A stretch of DNA of 64,000 nucleotides, taken from contig JAUIJL010000012.1 in NCBI GenBank assembly GCA_030431255.1, positions 62,001-126,000 on the forward strand. Reading direction: 5' to 3'. Below, piece by piece: positions 8,487 through 17,602 of the stretch. A program made the position numbers and the translations under genes. The stretch is from Thermoanaerobaculia bacterium (GTDB lineage: Bacteria; Acidobacteriota; Thermoanaerobaculia; Multivoradales; J023). Numbering within the stretch: the first letter of the stretch is position 1; every line of letters starts with the position of its first letter. The notes beneath the pieces were generated by a model. The model did no database searches. It saw only the letters and a program-made list of their open reading frames with translations, and was not told where the DNA came from.

Positions 8487-10880
8487 ATGGTCTGTAGATT
8501 TCGCCTCGTCTTGATGGTGGCGGCTGTGCTGCCCATGTTGATGTCGACGTTTTCACCCGCCGGAGCGTCGGAGCCTTCGAAGGTTTTGACCTTCGCCGAT
8601 GAATCCGGCCGTGTGGTTCGCACTAAGGCCCTTCCCAACCCGTACCGGACCCAGATGCGCACCGGCACGGTGGACTTGCGGCAATTCGCCACCAAGGCCG
8701 CCGATCTCACAGATGAAGCCGTGCCGTTGATCGTGGCGTTTGATCGGGCGCCGTCGAATGCGGTCGTCAAGGAGCTGGAGGCTGCCGGCGCTCAGGTGAT
8801 CGGTCACTTGCCCCCGGCTTCTTATTTGATTCGCGCCGACGCCGAAAGCGCGGCGGCGGTAACTCGGCTCGACGAGATGGCGGCGTTGGCTCGCTTCCAG
8901 GATGCTTGGAAGGTGAGCGAGCGTTTGTTGCCCGGACCCGTGGCTTCGGAGGTCGAGATCGTGCTGTTCAACAATGCCGACTTCAAACGAGTTTTGGAGA
9001 CCGCCCGCGCCTTGGGCGACGTGCTGTCGGTGTCGGAGGTGCTCGATCGGCACATCGTTCGCGCCGTGCTGTCGACCGAAGCCATCGAGACCATTTCAGC
9101 CCTCGCCGACGTGGAGATGATCGACGCGGCCGGGGTCGGCGGCATGATGAACAATGAGATTCGGGTGGTGTTGCAAACGGAAAAGCAACATTTCCAAGCC
9201 AATCAAGCTTTTTACAATCCGATCTACAACATCGGGGTCTTCGGCGCCGGTCAGCTGGTGACTCTAGTGGACACGGGTTTGGAAGATCATGAGGTCTATG
9301 CCGCAGCCGGCAAGATCTTCGCCAATGTGCCCGCGCCCAACTCTTGCGTCACCACCACCGGCGACTCCGTGAACCACGGCACCGGCGTGGCCGCCACGCT
9401 GCTGGGGGACAAGATCGGCGCCAGCGGCTCGTTCGGCACCGCCAACGACCTCGATGGTCTTTCCCTGCAATCGACCATGGCGATGGTGGACATCGTCGAC
9501 GCGGCCGGCAACTTCTGCCCGCCCACGGATTACGCCCTCGATCTCTTCTTCCCCTCCTGGCAAGTAGGTTCCATGGTCCACTCCAACAGCTGGGGCCATT
9601 GGGCGATCATCAACAATCCGACCGGCACCTACTCGTGGCGCAGCCAAGTGATCGACGATTACATGAGCCGACCGATCCTGCGGGAGCAGGTCATTCTTTT
9701 CGCCGCCGGCAACGCCGGTGCCACCTGGCCGGGCAATGTCTACATGCCCTACTCCCTATCCGACGAGGCCCATTCCAAGAACGCCATCGTGGTGGGTGGC
9801 AGCGGCAACGGCAATGCGCGGGATTTCATGTACCTCTACAGCAGCCGCGGACCGACGGACGACTGCCTCGGCATGCCGTGTGACGGCATCCAACGGGTCA
9901 AACCCGATCTCCTGGCCCCGGCCGCTTACATCGTCGATACCGCCGACACCGCGGGTTATTCCGCCTACTCCCAATTCTCGGGCACCAGCATCGCGGCCCC
10001 GGGCGCGGCCGCGGCGGCGACGCTCATTCGCGACTACTTCGCCCAGGGTATCTATCCCGTCAAACCCGCGGATCCGCCCCTCGGTGGCCCGCCCAGCTCG
10101 GCATTGATCAAGGCCATGTTGGTGAACGCCACGGTGCCGATCTACGACCCCACGGGTTATGAGGGCAATCTGGCGCAAGGCCTGGCGGCCGACGCCTACC
10201 CCAACTACGACCAAGGCTACGGTCGACCGGTGTTGGACAACGTGTTGGAGCCGGCGGGTTATCGCAAGCTCAAGGCCTATGAGAACGATTCCACCACGGT
10301 GAATACCGGGGACGTGTGGAGCCGCACCATCACTTTCAAAGAAAAGTGGGCGGCCGGCTGCAATACCCTGCGGGTGACCCTGGCTTGGAGCGATCCGGAA
10401 GGCACTTTGGCCGCGGGTCCGAAGCTGGTCAACGACTTGGATTTGGAAGTGGATTTCGGCGGCCAGACCTACAAAGGAAATCACCGCCTGACCGGCAACA
10501 CCGCTTACGACCAAGTGAACAATGTGGAGGACGTCTTCTTGCCCATGGGCCGCCAGACCCTCTTCTCACAGCTCAAACCGGTGGTGCGGGTCTTCGGCAG
10601 CTCCGTGCCCCAAGGTCCTCAGCCGTTCGCGGTGGTGGCGACTTACGGTGCCTGTGCGGACAACATCCCCTGCCCGCCGCCACCGGCGGCCGGCGGCTGC
10701 TACCGCGGCCCGGGCGACGTGGTGCCCGGCTCGAATTGGACTCCCAGCCCGGGTTGTGGCGACCAGGTGTACTCCTCGGATGAATACGACGGCAACGGCG
10801 ATCCCTACCCCTTCTGTGAGCCGCCCACCGTCGGACCCATCGGTACCGAGCCGAAACCCACCTCCCCTGGCCAGCTGTAG
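8487..10880 (+). CDS. Secreted S8 (subtilisin-type) serine protease
   Basis: A 797-residue exported protease. The signal peptide is about residues 1-27 (RLVLMVAAVLPMLMSTF, cleavage near AGAS). The catalytic triad is Asp262 (TLVDTGLED), His297 (NHGTGVAATL) and Ser501 (FSGTSIAAPG). Residues 28-240 resemble the N-terminal propeptide/linker of S8 family proteins. The domain after about residue 585 looks like a beta-sandwich common in subtilases (TLAWSDPEG, LVNDLDLEV). The last 70 residues are Cys/Pro/Gly-rich and may be a surface linker. Its likely role is extracellular protein degradation. The RBS is AAGGAG, 7 nt from the ATG. The transcript ends at the strong hairpin at 10931-10962. Confidence 0.93.
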   Translation: MVCRFRLVLMVAAVLPMLMSTFSPAGASEPSKVLTFADESGRVVRTKALPNPYRTQMRTGTVDLRQFATKAADLTDEAVPLIVAFDRAPSNAVVKELEAAGAQVIGHLPPASYLIRADAESAAAVTRLDEMAALARFQDAWKVSERLLPGPVASEVEIVLFNNADFKRVLETARALGDVLSVSEVLDRHIVRAVLSTEAIETISALADVEMIDAAGVGGMMNNEIRVVLQTEKQHFQANQAFYNPIYNIGVFGAGQLVTLVDTGLEDHEVYAAAGKIFANVPAPNSCVTTTGDSVNHGTGVAATLLGDKIGASGSFGTANDLDGLSLQSTMAMVDIVDAAGNFCPPTDYALDLFFPSWQVGSMVHSNSWGHWAIINNPTGTYSWRSQVIDDYMSRPILREQVILFAAGNAGATWPGNVYMPYSLSDEAHSKNAIVVGGSGNGNARDFMYLYSSRGPTDDCLGMPCDGIQRVKPDLLAPAAYIVDTADTAGYSAYSQFSGTSIAAPGAAAAATLIRDYFAQGIYPVKPADPPLGGPPSSALIKAMLVNATVPIYDPTGYEGNLAQGLAADAYPNYDQGYGRPVLDNVLEPAGYRKLKAYENDSTTVNTGDVWSRTITFKEKWAAGCNTLRVTLAWSDPEGTLAAGPKLVNDLDLEVDFGGQTYKGNHRLTGNTAYDQVNNVEDVFLPMGRQTLFSQLKPVVRVFGSSVPQGPQPFAVVATYGACADNIPCPPPPAAGGCYRGPGDVVPGSNWTPSPGCGDQVYSSDEYDGNGDPYPFCEPPTVGPIGTEPKPTSPGQL

Positions 10881-10930
10881 GAGCTGAGCTGCGATCCCCC
10901 TCGATCCCCCGCCCGGATCGAGGACCCCCA

Positions 10931-10962
10931 AGCCCGCCAGAACGGCGGGCTCTTTTTCTTTC
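10931..10962 (+). terminator. Rho-independent terminator after the subtilase gene
   Basis: AGCCCGCC and GGCGGGCT form a perfect 8-bp stem with a 5-nt loop, followed by TCTTTTTCTTT. It lies 50 bp after the protease stop codon. Confidence 0.92.
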
Positions 10963-11130
10963 CCAAAAAGCATGCATCCGAGACGGATCCTCTGCCGGTT
11001 TTCCATCAACCGGGCGATTGACCGACCCTACGCGATCCGAGGAACCAGGCAATACATTTGGTCTGTAATGCTGAACGTAATCCCCGTCGGCGAAATTAGA
11101 GTCGTCACAAGGAAGACCGAGGAGAAAGAA

Positions 11131-11229
11131 ATGGAAAACACCCGAACCGAAAGCACCCGCAACAAAGTCGAGCTAGCGCTTTGGGCCTTGGGCTCGTTGG
11201 TCGCCGTGGTGTATACCTACGCGATTTGA
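11131..11229 (+). CDS. Small single-pass membrane protein (32 residues)
   Basis: The frame runs MENTRTESTRNKVELALWAL then GSLVAVVYTYAI. It has a charged N-terminus and one hydrophobic helix running to the C-terminus. GAGGAGAAAGAA precedes the ATG, an excellent ribosome binding site, and the gene sits between two strong terminators (10931-10962 and 11344-11385), so it is its own transcription unit. A longer frame upstream (from 10972) lacks an RBS and is not preferred. The family is not recognised. It could be a small membrane-complex subunit, or a regulatory or toxin-like peptide. Confidence 0.55.
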   Translation: MENTRTESTRNKVELALWALGSLVAVVYTYAI

Positions 11230-11343
11230 CCGGCATCTGCCGGAACGCCGCGGAAATAGGGCCGCGGCACCAAACGATTTCCAGCTCCTTCCACATCGGC
11301 GCATGAGGTGCAGCCGATCGAAAACCTCCGGTCCCCCCTCCTC

Positions 11344-11385
11344 AACACGAGCACTCACCACTCCCGGTGCTCGTGTTTTTTTCTT
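11344..11385 (+). terminator. Rho-independent terminator after the small membrane protein gene
   Basis: ACACGAGCAC and GTGCTCGTGT form a 10-bp perfect stem around a 12-nt loop, followed by an unbroken run of seven T and TTCTTTCT. Confidence 0.92.
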
Positions 11386-11390
11386 TCTAC

Positions 11391-11545
11391 GCACCCTCAA
11401 CTCCCCAGCCCCCACTCTCCCGTCCAAACCTCTTGGGGTGTCTTCGTAGATACCCTGTGCCCGACCGATTCAAAATCACCCTCAAGCGCAAGCGATCCTT
11501 CCCCCTCTCCCGTCCCGGGAGAGGGGGGTTAGGGGGGTGAGGGCT
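11391..11545. repeat. Two further copies of the CCCTCTCCC hairpin element
   Basis: A partial copy lies at about 11391-11420. A full copy at 11500-11545 has CCCCTCTCCCG facing CGGGAGAGGGG and then GTTAGGGGGGTGAGGG. This matches the 84-bp array at 3091 and the copies at 2368-2662. It lies tail-side of the minus-strand thioesterase gene and could stabilise or terminate its transcript. Confidence 0.75.
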
Positions 11546-11598
11546 CACCCAAGCCTCACCACATGGCCGAAAAGCGGGCGGGAACGGCCGATTCCGAG

Positions 11599-12480
11599 TT
11601 ACTTCGACGGCTCCCACAGCCGCATGACGCCCTCTTGGGCGACCACCGCCACCAGGGTGCCGTCGCGATTGAAGATCTGGCCGCGGGCCAATCCCCGGGC
11701 ACCCGCCGCGCTCGGGCTTTCGAGCACATATAAAAGCCATTCGTCGATCCGGAACGGACGCTGAAACCAAAGGGCGTGATCCAAGCTCGCGATCTGAAGA
11801 TTTTCCGACCAAACCGTCAGACCGTGGGGGCGGGTGGCCGTGCCCACCAGGTAGTAATCCGACACGTAGGCCAACATATTGCGATGCAGGTGGTCGTCGT
11901 CGGGCAGGGGGCCCACGGTCTTGAACCAAATGTGCGCCCGGGGCTCACGGGCCTCACCGAGCTCCGATTCCATGAACCGAGGGGTTTCCACGGAACGGAA
12001 CTCGAAGGGACGCTCGTGGAATAGGTATCGGGGCAGCTTCGCTTCCGGAATGGTCTTGAGCAGGCGACGGCGATATTCCGCCACATCCTCCAGCTCTTCG
12101 GGCGGTGGCACATCGGGCATGGTGTTCTGATGCTCCAGACCGTCCTCCGGCACTTGGAACGAGGCCGCCAGATTGAGAATCGGCCGACCGTGCTGGATCG
12201 CCACCACGCGACGGCTGGTGAAGGTGCGACCGTCTCGCTGGCGATCGACCTCGAAAATAATCGGCGAGGTGTGGTCGCCTTTGCGCAAGAAGTAGGCGTG
12301 CAGGGAGTGCACCACCCGGTCTTCTACGGTGTTGTTCGCCGCGGCCAGGGCTTGGCCGAGAACTTGGCCGCCGAATACCCGGTTGGTGCCGATATCGCGA
12401 CTTTGCCCGCGGAAAAGGTTGGTGTCCAAAACCTCGAGGGTGAGCAGGTCGATCAGATCTTCGAGAATGGGATTCATCAT
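11599..12480 (-). CDS. tesB: Acyl-CoA thioesterase II
   Basis: A 293-residue double-hotdog thioesterase that hydrolyses acyl-CoA to free fatty acid and CoA. The N-terminal hotdog carries NRVFGGQVLGQALAAA and HSLHAYFLRKGD. The C-terminal hotdog carries SLDHALWFQRPF and ends with the conserved Gln region VAVVAQEGVMR. The Asp of LDHALWF and the Gln of AQEG match positions of the Asp-Thr-Gln catalytic triad of TesB. The length equals the family norm. The start overlaps the enoyl-CoA hydratase stop (TGATG), so the two are translationally coupled and probably act together in fatty-acyl-CoA turnover. Confidence 0.93.
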   Translation of the reverse strand: MMNPILEDLIDLLTLEVLDTNLFRGQSRDIGTNRVFGGQVLGQALAAANNTVEDRVVHSLHAYFLRKGDHTSPIIFEVDRQRDGRTFTSRRVVAIQHGRPILNLAASFQVPEDGLEHQNTMPDVPPPEELEDVAEYRRRLLKTIPEAKLPRYLFHERPFEFRSVETPRFMESELGEAREPRAHIWFKTVGPLPDDDHLHRNMLAYVSDYYLVGTATRPHGLTVWSENLQIASLDHALWFQRPFRIDEWLLYVLESPSAAGARGLARGQIFNRDGTLVAVVAQEGVMRLWEPSK

Positions 12481-13238
12481 CAGCCTTTCTTGCCCACTGC
12501 GGCTTCCATGAAGGCGCGAATCCCTTCAAGGGTTTCAGGGTCGGACCACACTTTTTGGACCTCGTCGTCCATGACGTGGGAGTAGCGGTCGATCCGCTCC
12601 AGGGTCTCCCGCCTCAGATGGTGTTTGGTGACGGCAAAGGCCGAGCTGGAAACCCTTCCCCAACGGCCGGCCAGCTCCACCGCCTCCTCGACCACCTTCT
12701 CGGGATCGACCAAGCGATCCACCCAACCCGCTTCCAGCGCCTCCACGGCTCCTTGCAATGTACCGGAGTACACTTTTTCTTGGATCTCGCGGTCGCTGAA
12801 ATGGAAGCGCAGGATTTCCATGGCCGTCGCCGGAAAGGGCACGCCCACCAGAAGCTCGGTGACGCCGACCTTGCCTTTGCCAGAGGTCATGATCCGGTAG
12901 TCGCAGGCCGCCGCCAAAATGTATCCACCGGCGATGGCATGGCCGTTGACCGCCGCGACCACCGGTTTGGACAGGCTGAAGAGGCGTCGCACCCCTTGGG
13001 AAAGAGCCGGCAGGAAGTCTCTCAAATAGTCGGCCCCGCCCTCGAGCACCTTGAAGAGGTCGACACCGGCGGAAAAATTACCGCCGGTACCGGTCACCAC
13101 GATCCCCTTGATGTCGGAGGTTTCCAGGGCGTCGAGCCGGTCGCTCAAGGCGTCGAAAAGGTCTGTATCGATGGCGTTTGCTTTACCGTGCTCGATGCGA
13201 AGCACGGCGACCCCATCTCGATCCTGCCGGTGAATCAT
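12480..13238 (-). CDS. Enoyl-CoA hydratase/isomerase family protein
   Basis: A 252-residue crotonase-fold protein. The oxyanion-hole segments are GTGGNFSAGVDLFK and NGHAIAGGYILAAACDYRI. The place of the first catalytic Glu of hydratases (near GVTELLVGVPF) has Glu, while the second is not obvious, so it may be an isomerase or atypical member. I prefer the ATG at 13238: GAGGAG lies upstream and the protein then opens MIHRQDRDGVAVLRIEHGKAN, as in the family. An extension to 13337 would run through the start of the divergent aminopeptidase gene. It is co-translated with the thioesterase downstream. Confidence 0.88.
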   Translation of the reverse strand: MIHRQDRDGVAVLRIEHGKANAIDTDLFDALSDRLDALETSDIKGIVVTGTGGNFSAGVDLFKVLEGGADYLRDFLPALSQGVRRLFSLSKPVVAAVNGHAIAGGYILAAACDYRIMTSGKGKVGVTELLVGVPFPATAMEILRFHFSDREIQEKVYSGTLQGAVEALEAGWVDRLVDPEKVVEEAVELAGRWGRVSSSAFAVTKHHLRRETLERIDRYSHVMDDEVQKVWSDPETLEGIRAFMEAAVGKKG

Positions 13239-13317
13239 GGCCAAAATCTCCTCATTTGCCGAAATCCATGGCGACTCGGGTCTTGTGACCAGCGTGCCGG
13301 TGCCGTACATTTTCCCC

Positions 13318-14577
13318 ATGAATGAAACCCATCTCAACCGCTACGCCAGAATTCTCGTCGAGCACGGTGCGGGCCTACGCGAGGGTCAGGACCTTTTCAT
13401 CGCTTCGGAGATCGCCCATCGCGACCTCGCCTACCAAGTCGCCGAGGTGGGCTATGAGCTCGGGGCCCGCAGCGTCTCCACCAAGCTCTCCGACCCACGG
13501 AGCCAGGCTCAGCTGATCCGACGGGGTCAGTTGGAGCAGATCGAGCTCGCCCACGAGCAGGAACGGGCCTGGTTGAATCAGGTGGTGCTGACCCGCGGCG
13601 CCATGATCTCCCTGCGAGGAGAGGAGGATCCCCGGCTGATGCCGACCATTGCCCGGGAGCTGCCGGAGCGCCACGCCCTCTACACCCGCAGCAGCAATCA
13701 GAAGGGCAAGCTGCTGTTGAACCACGGCATCAACCGAGGCCTATGCCCCTGGGTGGTCGCCGGCGCCGTCACCCCCGCGTGGGCGGCTCTGGTATTCCCG
13801 GATCTCGAGGTCGATGAAGCGGTCGACCGGCTGTGGCAGCACATTTTCCGCTTCACGTTTGCTGACCAAGACAATTTTTTGGAGGCTGCGGAGGCCAAGG
13901 ATCAGCGGCTGCATCACCGACGGGCCCTGCTCAACGGTTTGGAGATCCGCGAGATCCGAGTGGTCGGGGGCAAGAGCGATCTGCGGGTCGGCCTCGCCCC
14001 TCAGGCCCGCTGGCTGGGGGGAAGCAAGACCACGGTGTACGGCCAGAAATTCAACGCCAACGTGCCGACCGAGGAGAACTTCACCACCCCGGACCGCCGC
14101 CGGGTCGACGGCACCCTGGCCGCCACCATGCCCTTCCGCACCAAGAGTGGCTTGTTAGTGAAAGATCTGGTGATGCAATTCAAAGACGGCAAGCTGGAGT
14201 CGTTCGAAGCCTCCGAGGGTGGCGACGGCTTCGAACGCTGGATCGACAGCGACGACGGCGCCCGCTACCTCGGTGAGCTGGCGCTCGTGGGTCAGGATTC
14301 GCCGATCGCCCAAAGCGGTCTTTTCTTCGAGCACACCCTCTTCGATGAAAACGCCTGGGCCCATGCCGCCCTCGGCCAGGCCTATACCACCGCCCTCGAA
14401 GGTGGAGAAAAGATGACCGCGGCCGAGCGCGAGGCGGTGGGATGCAACCACTCCACCATCCATACCGACATCATGTTCGGCTCTCCGGAGGTCTCGATCA
14501 TCGCCACGGATTGCAACGCCGGCGAGGTCACCCTGATCGACAAGGGGCATTGGACCGAGAAATTCCTCGATCCCTGA
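13318..14577 (+). CDS. M29-family (thermophilic-type) aminopeptidase
   Basis: A 419-residue metallo-aminopeptidase related to AmpS/AmpT. Characteristic segments are the metal-binding EENFTTPDRRRVDGT, FFEHTLFDENAWAH, and the C-terminal cluster GCNHSTIHTDIMFGSPE. The likely metal ligands (Glu, His, His-x-Asp) are all present. The predicted role is removal of N-terminal residues from peptides in the cytosol. The ATG at 13318 gives the usual family start MNETHLNRYARILVEHG. The frame is open upstream to 13237, but that part has no RBS and overlaps the divergent hydratase promoter. The intergenic space between the two divergent genes is only 79 bp. Confidence 0.93.
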   Translation: MNETHLNRYARILVEHGAGLREGQDLFIASEIAHRDLAYQVAEVGYELGARSVSTKLSDPRSQAQLIRRGQLEQIELAHEQERAWLNQVVLTRGAMISLRGEEDPRLMPTIARELPERHALYTRSSNQKGKLLLNHGINRGLCPWVVAGAVTPAWAALVFPDLEVDEAVDRLWQHIFRFTFADQDNFLEAAEAKDQRLHHRRALLNGLEIREIRVVGGKSDLRVGLAPQARWLGGSKTTVYGQKFNANVPTEENFTTPDRRRVDGTLAATMPFRTKSGLLVKDLVMQFKDGKLESFEASEGGDGFERWIDSDDGARYLGELALVGQDSPIAQSGLFFEHTLFDENAWAHAALGQAYTTALEGGEKMTAAEREAVGCNHSTIHTDIMFGSPEVSIIATDCNAGEVTLIDKGHWTEKFLDP

Positions 14578-14734
14578 GAGCACCTGCCGAAGCTCGAGAT
14601 CACTTGAAGACACGTCTCTTAAAGGCCGCGTTTGTCACATTCTCGACGTGGGTTGCGTGAGCTTAAGTGACGGGGCTTCTAGATGATCCATGCCCCGCGG
14701 AATCTTGAGAACCCTTTGAAGGAGCTACGATCCA

Positions 14735-15505
14735 ATGCGCAAATATCTCTCTCTGATGGCGGTCTGCGGTCTGCTGGCCGGCTCGGCAGCCGCCGATTTG
14801 AAGGTCACCTCCACCAATAAAAGCACCGGCATGGCGTCCATGGGTGACGGTCAAACCGTGACTTACATCAAAGGCATGAAAGTGCGAACCGACAGCCGCT
14901 CGGGCGGCGACGTGCAGACCATGGTTCTGGATATCGACGCTCGCCAAATGATCGTCTACAGCAGCAAAAAGAAAAAGGCCCAGGTCTACGACATGACGCC
15001 CATGGCCGAGCAGCAGGTGAGCATCGGCGCCGGCGACGTGAGCATTGAGCCCACCGGAAACACCCGCGAGGTAGCTGGTTATACCTGCGAGGACCACAAC
15101 ATCAGCGTCGTCATTTCGGCCGGCATGGCCGGTGCGCCCGGCATGGATATGGACATCGCGATGAAGGGTCCGGTTTGTTTGTCGAAGAAGGCGCCGGGAG
15201 CCGACGAATACGCGCAGCTCTACACCGCCATGGCGGAAAAGGGCCTCTTCTTCGCGCCGCCGGAAGCGGCCCAAGCCCAACCCGGCCGCGAGCGTGGCAT
15301 GACCCAGCTCTACAAGGCCATGGCCGAGCGCGGGGTCGGTTTGGCCACGCAGCTGGACGTGGGATTCGAAGGCTCGGGCATGATGGCCAAGATGATGAAA
15401 AAGATGAATTTCACCACCACCACCGAGGTGACGGACATCTCCGACGCCCCCCTTGCCGACAGCCTCTTCGAGGTGCCCGCCGGGTACAAGATCAAGAAGC
15501 AGTGA
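14735..15505 (+). CDS. DUF4412-type exported protein
   Basis: A 256-residue exported protein. The signal peptide is residues 1-20 (SLMAVCGLLAGSAAA, cleavage before DLKV). The mature part matches the DUF4412 pattern seen in acidobacterial and Bacteroidetes periplasmic proteins: a beta-rich half with GMKVRTDSRSG and TMVLDIDARQMIVYSSKKKK, then AGYTCEDHNISV. A Met-rich stretch (GMAGAPGMDMDIAMKGP, MMAKMMKKMNF) is unusual and could bind copper, but this is only inference. GAAGGAG precedes the ATG. No function is established for the family. Confidence 0.75.
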   Translation: MRKYLSLMAVCGLLAGSAAADLKVTSTNKSTGMASMGDGQTVTYIKGMKVRTDSRSGGDVQTMVLDIDARQMIVYSSKKKKAQVYDMTPMAEQQVSIGAGDVSIEPTGNTREVAGYTCEDHNISVVISAGMAGAPGMDMDIAMKGPVCLSKKAPGADEYAQLYTAMAEKGLFFAPPEAAQAQPGRERGMTQLYKAMAERGVGLATQLDVGFEGSGMMAKMMKKMNFTTTTEVTDISDAPLADSLFEVPAGYKIKKQ

Positions 15506-15559
15506 ACGGGGGCTGAGATTTCCCTGAGCACCTTGCCAACGACCTCATCGGAGACATAG

Positions 15560-15584
15560 GCTGGGGTCTTTACCGAACCCCAGC
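15560..15584 (+). promoter_or_regulatory. Hairpin between the DUF4412 and TPR genes
   Basis: GCTGGGGT and ACCCCAGC form a perfect 8-bp stem with a 9-nt loop, ending about 10 nt before the GAGGAGG ribosome site of the TPR gene. It lacks a T-run, so an mRNA-stability or attenuation role is more likely than termination. Confidence 0.5.
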
Positions 15585-15600
15585 ACTCCGAGGAGGTCGC

Positions 15601-16098
15601 ATGCACCCTGCCAAGCTTCGCAATGCCTTGATCGCCGTTTTGATTGCCGTCTGCATCGTGCCCATGGCCCAGGCCGCGGGCTCGAAAGCCAAAGAGAAGC
15701 CCAAAGACACCGCGGAAAGCGTGTTCAACGAGGGTGTTGCCGCGATGAAAAAGGGCGATTACGCGGGCGCGGCCGGCAGCTTCGAGAAGGCCTTGGGCCT
15801 CAAGGACGATTTCGCCGAGGCCCACAACAACCTCGCCTACTGCCTGCGCAAGCAGGGCGCGGACCACTTCGACACGGCCCTTGAGCATTACAATAAGGCG
15901 ATCGAGCTGGACCCCAAGCTGGCCCAGGCTTACCACTATCGCGGCGTGCTGCACGCCTTGGCCGGTGACGAAGCCGCGGCAAAGGCCGACCACGAGGCCT
16001 TGCTCGAGCTGGACCGCGAGCTGGCCGACCAATTGATGAAGGTGATCGCCAGCGGCGAGGAGCCCGAGGGCCACGGTGGCGCCGTCACCGCTTGGTGA
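15601..16098 (+). CDS. Exported tetratricopeptide-repeat protein
   Basis: A 165-residue protein with a signal peptide (LRNALIAVLIAVCIVPMAQA, cleavage near residue 22), a Lys-rich linker, and about three TPR units at residues 38-150 (VFNEGVAAMKKGDYAGAAGS, AEAHNNLAYCLRKQGADHFD, AQAYHYRGVLHALAGDEAAA). GAGGAGG lies just upstream of the ATG. Its stop overlaps the downstream di-heme peroxidase gene by 23 nt, suggesting joint expression. A scaffold role in the periplasm is inferred. Confidence 0.82.
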   Translation: MHPAKLRNALIAVLIAVCIVPMAQAAGSKAKEKPKDTAESVFNEGVAAMKKGDYAGAAGSFEKALGLKDDFAEAHNNLAYCLRKQGADHFDTALEHYNKAIELDPKLAQAYHYRGVLHALAGDEAAAKADHEALLELDRELADQLMKVIASGEEPEGHGGAVTAW

Positions 16099-17374
16099 TC
16101 AGCCCAGTGATCAACCGGGTCATCAGCCCGTGTCTCCGGCGCGACCGCCGCTAAAGACTGGACTCGCTCTCTCAGCGCTGGCCCTGGCGTCGGCGCTGTG
16201 GGCGGTGCGGCTTGCGGGTGAACAACCCCATCCCGCGCCTTCCCCTCCGACAGCCGATCCCGCGCCAGAATCCCCCTGGACCTGGGATCTGCCTCCTGGC
16301 TTCCCACCGCCTCGGGTCCCCGCAGACAACCCCATGTCGGCCGCCAAGGTCGCCCTGGGGCGTTTCCTCTTCTACGACACCCGCCTTTCCCGCGACGGCT
16401 CCATGAGCTGTGCCACTTGCCATCGGCAGGAGCTGGCCTTCACCGACGGCAACGCCCGACCCGTCGGGGTCACGGGGGACATGCATCCGCGCAGCGCCAT
16501 GTCCCTCACCAACGTCGCCTACAACGTCAGTCTGACCTGGGACGATCCGGGCTCACGGTTCCTGGAGGATCAGCTCACCACCCCGATCTTCGGTCACGAT
16601 CCCATCGAAATGGGTATGGAGCGCTCGGAGGATCTGCTCAGCCGTCTACGCTCTGATTGGTTGACCGTGCTCGCCTTTCAGGCCGCCTTCGGGGACGCGG
16701 CTCCCCCGTCACCCGATGATCCACAAACGCGGGAAGGTCCGCAGCTGATCACTATGGACCGGGTCGCCAAGGCTTTGGCAGCCTTTGAGCGCACCCTGAT
16801 CTCCGGCGACTCCGCCTTCGACCGCTACCTGTACCAAGGCCAGACCGACGCCCTCAGCACGTCGGAACGGCGGGGCATGCAGCTCTTCTTTTCCCATCGC
16901 TTGGCGTGCAGCGACTGCCATCAGGGTTTCAACTTCTCGGGTCCGTTTCACTTCGAAGGCTCCCGCGACCACGAGCCCGTATTTCACAACACTGGGCTCT
17001 ACAACCTACCGAGTGAAAGCGGTTTGGGGGGCTACCCACCCGATAACCCCGGCTTGCGTCGACATACCGGTCGCAAGGAAGATACCGGGCGATTCCGCGC
17101 TCCCACCCTGCGCAACATCGCGGTGACCGCACCCTACATGCACGACGGCTCGATCCCCACGCTCGATGAAGTGCTCGACCACTACGCGGCAGGGGGCCGA
17201 ACCCTCACCGACGGGTCCTACGCGGGCGTCGGCGCCCAAAACCCGTTCAAGAACGAGCGAGTCCGCGGCTTCCAGCTGACGGACACCGAGCGTCGTGACC
17301 TGTTGGCCTTCCTACACGCCTTGACCGACGAGTCTTTTTTGTCGGACCCACGATTCGGCCCACCGGATCCGTAG
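16076..17374 (+). CDS. Di-heme cytochrome c peroxidase-family protein
   Basis: A 432-residue exported protein of the CcpA/MauG superfamily. A membrane-export segment lies at about residues 29-48 (GLALSALALASALWAVRLAG), then a Pro-rich linker and two heme c motifs, CATCH (112-116) and CSDCH (278-282). The family's conserved blocks VALGRFLFYDTRLS, TPIFGHDPIEMGM, RFRAPTLRNIAVTAPYMHDG and a late Met/His region are visible. It would reduce peroxide with electrons from a c-type cytochrome, or act as a MauG-like oxidant. Starts are possible at GTG 16076 (overlapping the TPR gene) or GTG 16130; both keep the export signal. Confidence 0.9.
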   Translation: MAPSPLGDQPSDQPGHQPVSPARPPLKTGLALSALALASALWAVRLAGEQPHPAPSPPTADPAPESPWTWDLPPGFPPPRVPADNPMSAAKVALGRFLFYDTRLSRDGSMSCATCHRQELAFTDGNARPVGVTGDMHPRSAMSLTNVAYNVSLTWDDPGSRFLEDQLTTPIFGHDPIEMGMERSEDLLSRLRSDWLTVLAFQAAFGDAAPPSPDDPQTREGPQLITMDRVAKALAAFERTLISGDSAFDRYLYQGQTDALSTSERRGMQLFFSHRLACSDCHQGFNFSGPFHFEGSRDHEPVFHNTGLYNLPSESGLGGYPPDNPGLRRHTGRKEDTGRFRAPTLRNIAVTAPYMHDGSIPTLDEVLDHYAAGGRTLTDGSYAGVGAQNPFKNERVRGFQLTDTERRDLLAFLHALTDESFLSDPRFGPPDP

Positions 17375-17394
17375 GCGTTGTCGGGGGTGTGAGA

Positions 17395-17602
17395 GACGCC
17401 TGGCACTTCACTGGTGTGGGAGACGCCTGGCACCTCACAAGCGAGCTCTGGGTTTAGGAGACGCCTGGCACCTCATATCCATATCTGGACTCGAAGTACG
17501 GAAAATTCAGTTCTTCTCACCAGTGTGGGAGACGCCCGCCCATTTGAAACGCCTGGCACCTCACATTTGGACCCCGCCTATTCGAAACGCCTGGCACCTC
17601 AC
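17395..17602. repeat. Five copies of an ACGCCTGGCACCTCAC repeat
   Basis: The 16-bp core occurs at 17395, 17422, 17461, 17549 and 17587, with one or two changes in the first and third. Flanks such as GTGGGAG upstream and ATTTGGACC downstream are shared by some copies. The core contains the palindrome GCCTGGC. The cluster lies just upstream of the IS200-like transposase gene, as REP elements do for RAYT genes. A relative (GAGATGCCTGGC) occurs at about 19704. Confidence 0.8.

Noticed and set aside
13239-13337. N-terminal extension of the enoyl-CoA hydratase
   Set aside because: It overlaps the start of the divergent aminopeptidase, lacks a ribosome site and does not resemble the family.
17395-17602. 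CRISPR-like array
   Set aside because: Spacing between copies is irregular (27-88 bp), the core is only 16 bp, and no cas genes exist nearby.
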